A stretch of 64,000 nucleotides of DNA from Drechslerella dactyloides (Eukaryota > Ascomycota > Orbiliomycetes > Orbiliales > Orbiliaceae), in the NCBI GenBank assembly GCA_020064725.1, contig JAGTWJ010000007.1:434001-498000 (forward strand), written 5' to 3'. The translations under genes were made by a program, and so were the position numbers. The notes under the pieces are model-generated. The model searched no databases. It had not been told where the DNA came from and worked only from the letters and a program-made list of their open reading frames with translations. Positions within the stretch are counted from its first letter, which is position 1. Every line of letters begins with the position of its first letter. Positions 59,743-64,000 of the stretch are shown here, one piece after another.

Positions 59743-60643
59743 TGTGGGTACACTCCATCATATCTACCTTGTCCAACTGAGGTTCACGTTTCTAAATTCG
59801 TTCGGTGTTTTAGTCGTCAGTAGGCTGCATGGTGGATTATACGACGAAGCGGTGGATTTGCTGTACATAATGTTGTATCGCCGTGTTGATACTTTTTGGC
59901 TGCATTGGCATGCTGGTTTCGGCGGCATCGCAGGTGTTATCGGAGTTGATTTTAGAATTACTACATACGATCAATGCGATATATCATCTTAGTCTTGAGG
60001 TTGGCCTTGCCCTATATTATTATCTCTACAAGGCAGTATTCATAGCACCTAGAGTAGCTTTGAATGGAGCCATCGTATATGTATCTTCTATATCCGGGTA
60101 TGTATATATATACGCATACGAGTGTACGGTATAACGTGAATGATGATGTTAAGCCTCCATTTGTCTCGTTCGCAGCTAAAGCAAGGCGTCTGGCTCGCAA
60201 GACAAGGCCTCCATACGGACTTGATGATATTATACATACTCCATGAATTGCAATTCGCCTCTGGTAGATTGATTGGCTTCGCTGGCCGTAGCTAGAACTG
60301 GTAAGCTGGTTCCGAGACAAGGAGTTTGCTGTCAAACTCTGCAAATCTGCTGGCTAGTATTTCTCGTAACCCAGTCCTGCGATGCGAAAAGTTATGTCTA
60401 TAGATCCAGCCAAAGACGTAGATACTGACGTATATCTCGTCCTCCATAATGCGGGCAGGTCTGTAAAAGAGAGGATTCTGGATACAGACGTCACAAGGCA
60501 GGCTCTCCCTTCACCTAAGAGTCTAATCGATGGAACCACTCCATACTCACCCAAGACCAACCGCCACACCACCCGTCTTCTATCATACAAGTTCAGACAA
60601 ACTACTCCCGTTGCCAGACTTCGTTGCCGTCGAGACTCGACTA
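59743..60643. other. Convergent intergenic region
   Basis: Tail-to-tail spacer between sec72 and rpa49. It contains one copy of the dispersed motif at 60171-60208. No gene was seen; the open frame crossing 60354-61196 on the minus strand is a shadow of rpa49. Confidence 0.6.
60171..60208 (+). repeat. Copy of dispersed motif
   Basis: It reads CGCAGCTAAAGCAAGGCGTC, then TGGCTCGCAAGACAAGGC. It is the cleanest match to the copy at 32524-32560, including the CGCAGC-x-AAAG lead-in. Confidence 0.7.
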
Positions 60644-62281
60644 CTACTTCTTCCTCACCATCATCTTCGCCTTCGGAAACACAAGCGGCACCGACAACCT
60701 TACGATCCGATGCTCCCTGGCCTCCTCCTTGCCGTACCCCATCATCCGCACAAACGTCTCGCCAAGCGGCTGCACCCGCGCGCCGACCTCGCGCGCCGCC
60801 ATCTCGACCTCCTTCCGCTCGACCTGCAGATCCTGCACCAGATCCCACAGATCCATCTTGCCGTCCTCCTCGACCTTGAGACAAAAGATGAGCAGGTGGC
60901 AGAACAGCTTTGTCTGCTTCGTCTTGCTGAGTTGCCTGTCGTTCGGGTTGTTGTTCTTCGCGTCGGTGAAGGCGTCGAGGAGGTATGCGGTTATGGATTT
61001 GTCGTCCGCCGATAGCTTTTCGTAGATTTTCGGCCGGTATAGCGTTGAGGCGAAGGAGGAGGCGAAGAGGCGGTGGAGGTGGATTATGTGCTCGATTAGC
61101 CGGAGCACTTTTAGCCGCGTCGCGACGTTGACGCCGGATTCGATGACGGCGCGGATACGTGATGCCACGTAGTGGGGTGATATTCTGCAGCCACATTATA
61201 TTAGCATCGAGTCGAGCCTCGATTATAGAGGGGGGTTACTAACGTAGATTCCGGGTCGCCGCCGTCGTTGACCACCTCCTCCCACGATCTGACGGCAGCA
61301 GCGCACCCCGCCAGCACCTTCGCCTCCACCATCTCCTCGAGCCGGTACACATTGTCGACCGTCACGCCTTCCTCGTCGTCGTGTATCGGCGGCAGATACT
61401 TGCTGTTCCCTTTACCGCTGCGCAGACTCTCGCTGCTCGGCAGCGACGCTGTAGCCGTATCCACGGCCGACGAAATAGCCGACACGACGGCGGCCGACGC
61501 CGTGCTGCCCAGCGTGCTGCTTGTGATCGCGTTGATCTGCTCGTCCAGCAGCGCCTTGCGGGAGGTGCGGTTGCCAAAGGCCGCGGACAGCGCCTGTCGG
61601 GAGGCGAGCAGCTGTCCCGCGTATACACCATCAGCGTTCGAGACTCGAATGACAGAGTTGACGGGGGACTTACGTTTCCGGCTGATGCTTTCTCCGGTGC
61701 CTCCCCTTCTCGTTCCTTCAACCGGCGTACCGTTCGCCGCACGTGGAGCAGCGGCGCCTTGTGCACCTCCACACCGCCCGTCCGCTCATCGTACACGCCG
61801 ACATAATATCTATCCATTAAACATCAGCCCAATCCACAATCACATTCGCAATCGTGCAGAAGGGTATAGAATATAACATACGACAGTCCGTCCTCGCCCT
61901 CCGCGACGCCATCATACTCTATCCGCGCGGTCTGCGCATGCAATCGGTACTCCGCTCGACTCTCCGACACTTTCTTCCCCTCCGCATCGCGCTTGGTACT
62001 CGTGCTCGTCTTGACGTACGCATCAAACTTGACGCTACCGGGCACCTGGACGCCGTGCACCGTCGCTGTATATGTATAACCCCACCGTCAGCTAGCCTGT
62101 CCCGTATGCGATATATCTAGAATATATTATAGTGGTGAGGTGTACCGAGTAGTGGCGGGTGGCTGCTGGGTGCCTTTGCGATTATCTTGACCGTCTGCTG
62201 CGAGTGTGAGGACGTCGCGACGGCGCGCGGGTTCCCGTTCGCGTCGCGCTTGCGCTTGCGCTCTCGCTCTGGCGATGCCAT
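60644..62281 (-). CDS. rpa49: RNA polymerase I subunit Rpa49
   Basis: Rpa49 forms a TFIIF/TFIIE-like heterodimer with Rpa34 on RNA polymerase I and supports rRNA gene initiation and elongation in the nucleolus. Five exons join in frame. The start at 62281 gives MASPERERKRKRD, a basic nuclear-localisation-type N-terminus. The next exons carry the beta-barrel dimerisation module (VPGSVKFDAYV to YYVGVYDE). An Ala/Ser-rich linker precedes the C-terminal tandem winged-helix region (PHYVASRIRAVIES, LRLIEHIIHLHRLF and DLQVERKEVEMAAREVGARV). The gene ends with a basic KMMVRKK tail. All four introns have GT-AG borders (GTACAC, GTATGT, GTAAGT and GTTAGT donors). It is convergent with sec72. Confidence 0.88.
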
Positions 62282-63084
62282 TGGCGGTGGTGTGTGCGTC
62301 GTAGACGGTGGTTTCGACGAGGGTATCAGTCGAGTGGGTAGGGTATTCGTAGCGTGGTAGTCGTGGTCGGTTGATCGTATGTTCAAAAAATTTACAAGGT
62401 GAAATTTCGCTTCGCTTGTCGGATTTCACACTTTTAAGCCGCATCAAACACTTGCCGCACAATTACAACTCCACCCAAGTCGATAAAAGTGCGCCAACAT
62501 ATATCTGCATGCACCCTCCGTGCATTCAGCTTCCAGTTTACGAGACAGTTCGTACCGGCTGTATGTACCAGTTCATTGTAGACGTACACATCCGTATTTA
62601 CACGCAGACGATAAAATCGTTCGACAAAGCAGCGCGCACAACCGCAGGGGAATTGTCAGGCAGTAACATCATATCAAGGGAGCCTGCCGCACCCCAGCAA
62701 TATGATCCGTATCGTATCTGTGTATTCGAGAAAAACGACAGAAAGAAAATTTACACCAATGAACTCCGGAGGAATGGAAGAAGGAGAAAAAAACTCGTAT
62801 AGGGAATTTCGAGGGCGTAATACAACTGCACTATGATAGCAAGCCTCGATACCAGGATACAACAGAACTTCAAAGATACGCACTGCCCAGGATTCGAGCG
62901 TCATCATCATCATCACAAAGAACGGAAAGACAGCCCATGGCCCCAACATAACAGGATCAAAATAAAGTTTTCAGATACGGGACAGACGGAGAGAGATGCG
63001 TCAGATGAAAAAAAAAAGGACCAGCTGCAGACGCCGACGCGAGAATGAAAGACAGCATCTAACCGAACCCACCGTCTATCTATC
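62282..63084. other. Intergenic spacer, rpa49 / caf1
   Basis: This contains the rpa49 promoter and the caf1 3' UTR, both genes being on the minus strand. A short CAT-repeat run lies near 62902. No gene was seen. Confidence 0.55.
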
Positions 63085-64000
63085 TCACATCCCGCCGATT
63101 TTGCCAAACTGGAACCCCCCGCTGCCCATCGGGTTCACCCCCTGCTGGCTGTTCTGCACCGGCGGCGGTGGCGGCTGCGCATACGGATTGATCTGCTGTT
63201 GCGGCGTCATCGGTCCCGGCGTCATGCCCGTGTTTGGGATCGTGGGTATCGCGTTCGTCGGCGTCGAGGGAACGTGGCTGCCGTTGGACTGCTGGTTGAT
63301 GCCCTGTCCGTTGGTGTACTGGACGGCTCCCGCCGTGTTGACCGCCGGACCAGCCGTCCCCACGCCATTCAGCCCCCAGATCTGGCCGCTGTCAATCGAT
63401 CAACGTTAGCTTTCACGCAGACCAAAGATAAATCTCGTAAATGTGGGGCGGACGTACAGATACTTCTCGTCGTCGATTTTGCCTTCAAAGTATCGCCCTC
63501 GCATCGCGAAGAAGATATGTCCCGTCAGCAGACTATCGCTACCAGCCTGATGCTGCGGCCCGATCCTTTGGATGGCCATGTCGTCCGCGATATCCTGCAG
63601 CCCGCCTTTCAACGTCTTCACCGACTTCATGAGATACTTTATGTCATATAAAGATGGGAAGAACGTATGAAGGTACTTGCGAAACTCGCTTTCCTCGGCG
63701 GGCAGCGCCTGGCACAGCATGATCTTGACCAGGTATCCAAAGTCGTATCCGCTGTGGAACGACACCCACTTGACATTATCAAGCAGGACGAGACCGGACG
63801 AGATGAGCAGTTCACCGAAAAGCGAGACGTTGATGCCGTACTCTTCGTGCCGGTTGAAGTCGATGCCGGACTTGATCAGCAGATCGATCGACTCTTGCGC
63901 AAACATGTCCTCGCTTAACGAAAACTGGAAGTTGAATTGCCAGGTCGAAATGGGCTCTGGGCACTTGCCGTTCTCGTCGTAAAAGGTGATGCCGAGCTGG
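63085..64000 (-). CDS. caf1: Caf1/Pop2 deadenylase of the CCR4-NOT complex, 3' part
   Basis: Caf1 is a DEDD-family 3'-5' exonuclease that shortens mRNA poly(A) tails in the cytoplasm. Only the C-terminal two-thirds is in the window; the N-terminus with the first DxE motif lies beyond 64000. The visible part begins near QLGITFYDENG and WQFNF. It continues through FGELLISSGLVL, then the second acidic motif region (VSFHSGYDFGYL, with Asp) and the HQAGSDSLLTG block that supplies the last His/Asp pair. One intron (donor GTACGT at about 63460, acceptor CAG at about 63393) separates this from a 100-residue Gln/Pro/Asn/Gly-rich tail ending FQFGKIGGM. Such low-complexity tails are usual in filamentous fungi. 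Confidence 0.92.

Noticed and set aside
60354..61196. 280-codon frame overlapping rpa49
   Set aside because: This is an Arg/Gly-rich shadow frame; the true rpa49 frame is supported by motifs and four splice junctions.
1..64000. CRISPR array, bacterial operon or phage structures
   Set aside because: No regularly spaced direct repeats of that kind exist, and gene structure is clearly that of a fungus with introns.

Overview
The window is nuclear DNA of a filamentous ascomycete, most likely an Aspergillus/Penicillium-type Eurotiomycete. The genes carry short GT-AG introns of about 45-200 nt with CTAAC/CTRAY-like branch sites. The housekeeping set is fungal: alpha-actinin, HacA, an Erf4-family protein, Sec72, Rpa49 and Caf1. 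hacA keeps the approximately 20-nt Ire1-type intron typical of moulds. Gene models below were assembled by hand by joining reading frames at splice sites. Where I give exon coordinates, the frames add up to a multiple of three. Functional names rest on recognised motifs, not on a database search.

Layout. 0-17.5 kb: alpha-actinin (-), a peroxisomal-type copper amine oxidase (+), an unrecognised secreted 8-cysteine protein (+), a degenerate Fic-domain protein (-) and a small secreted cysteine-rich protein (+). 17.5-30 kb: a KTET-repeat protein (-), an AKR7-like aldo-keto reductase (+) and the unfolded-protein-response regulator hacA (+), with long gene-free spacers. 30-43.3 kb: a compact group made of a PaaK-like adenylate-forming enzyme (-), an ABCC full transporter (-) and, divergently, a 775-aa fusion of an ATP-grasp-like region with an Fe(II)/2-oxoglutarate dioxygenase (+). 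This looks like a small biosynthesis-plus-export cluster with no PKS or NRPS, and it is the best candidate in the window for an undescribed pathway. 43.7-47.6 kb: an F-box protein (+) and an Erf4-domain protein (+). 47.6-58.7 kb: a gene-poor island holding the wreck of a Ty3/Gypsy-type retroelement (-) with a recognisable reverse transcriptase block. 59-64 kb: a dense housekeeping block, Sec72 (+), RNA polymerase I subunit Rpa49 (-) and the 3' part of the Caf1/Pop2 deadenylase (-), which runs off the right edge.

Non-genic structure worth noting: a 98-bp MITE-like element with inverted ends and 10-bp flanking direct repeats in the divergent promoter of the cluster; a dispersed motif (core AAGGCGTCTGGC) found at three intergenic places; a long imperfect hairpin at 24.4 kb; and several short tandem repeats.
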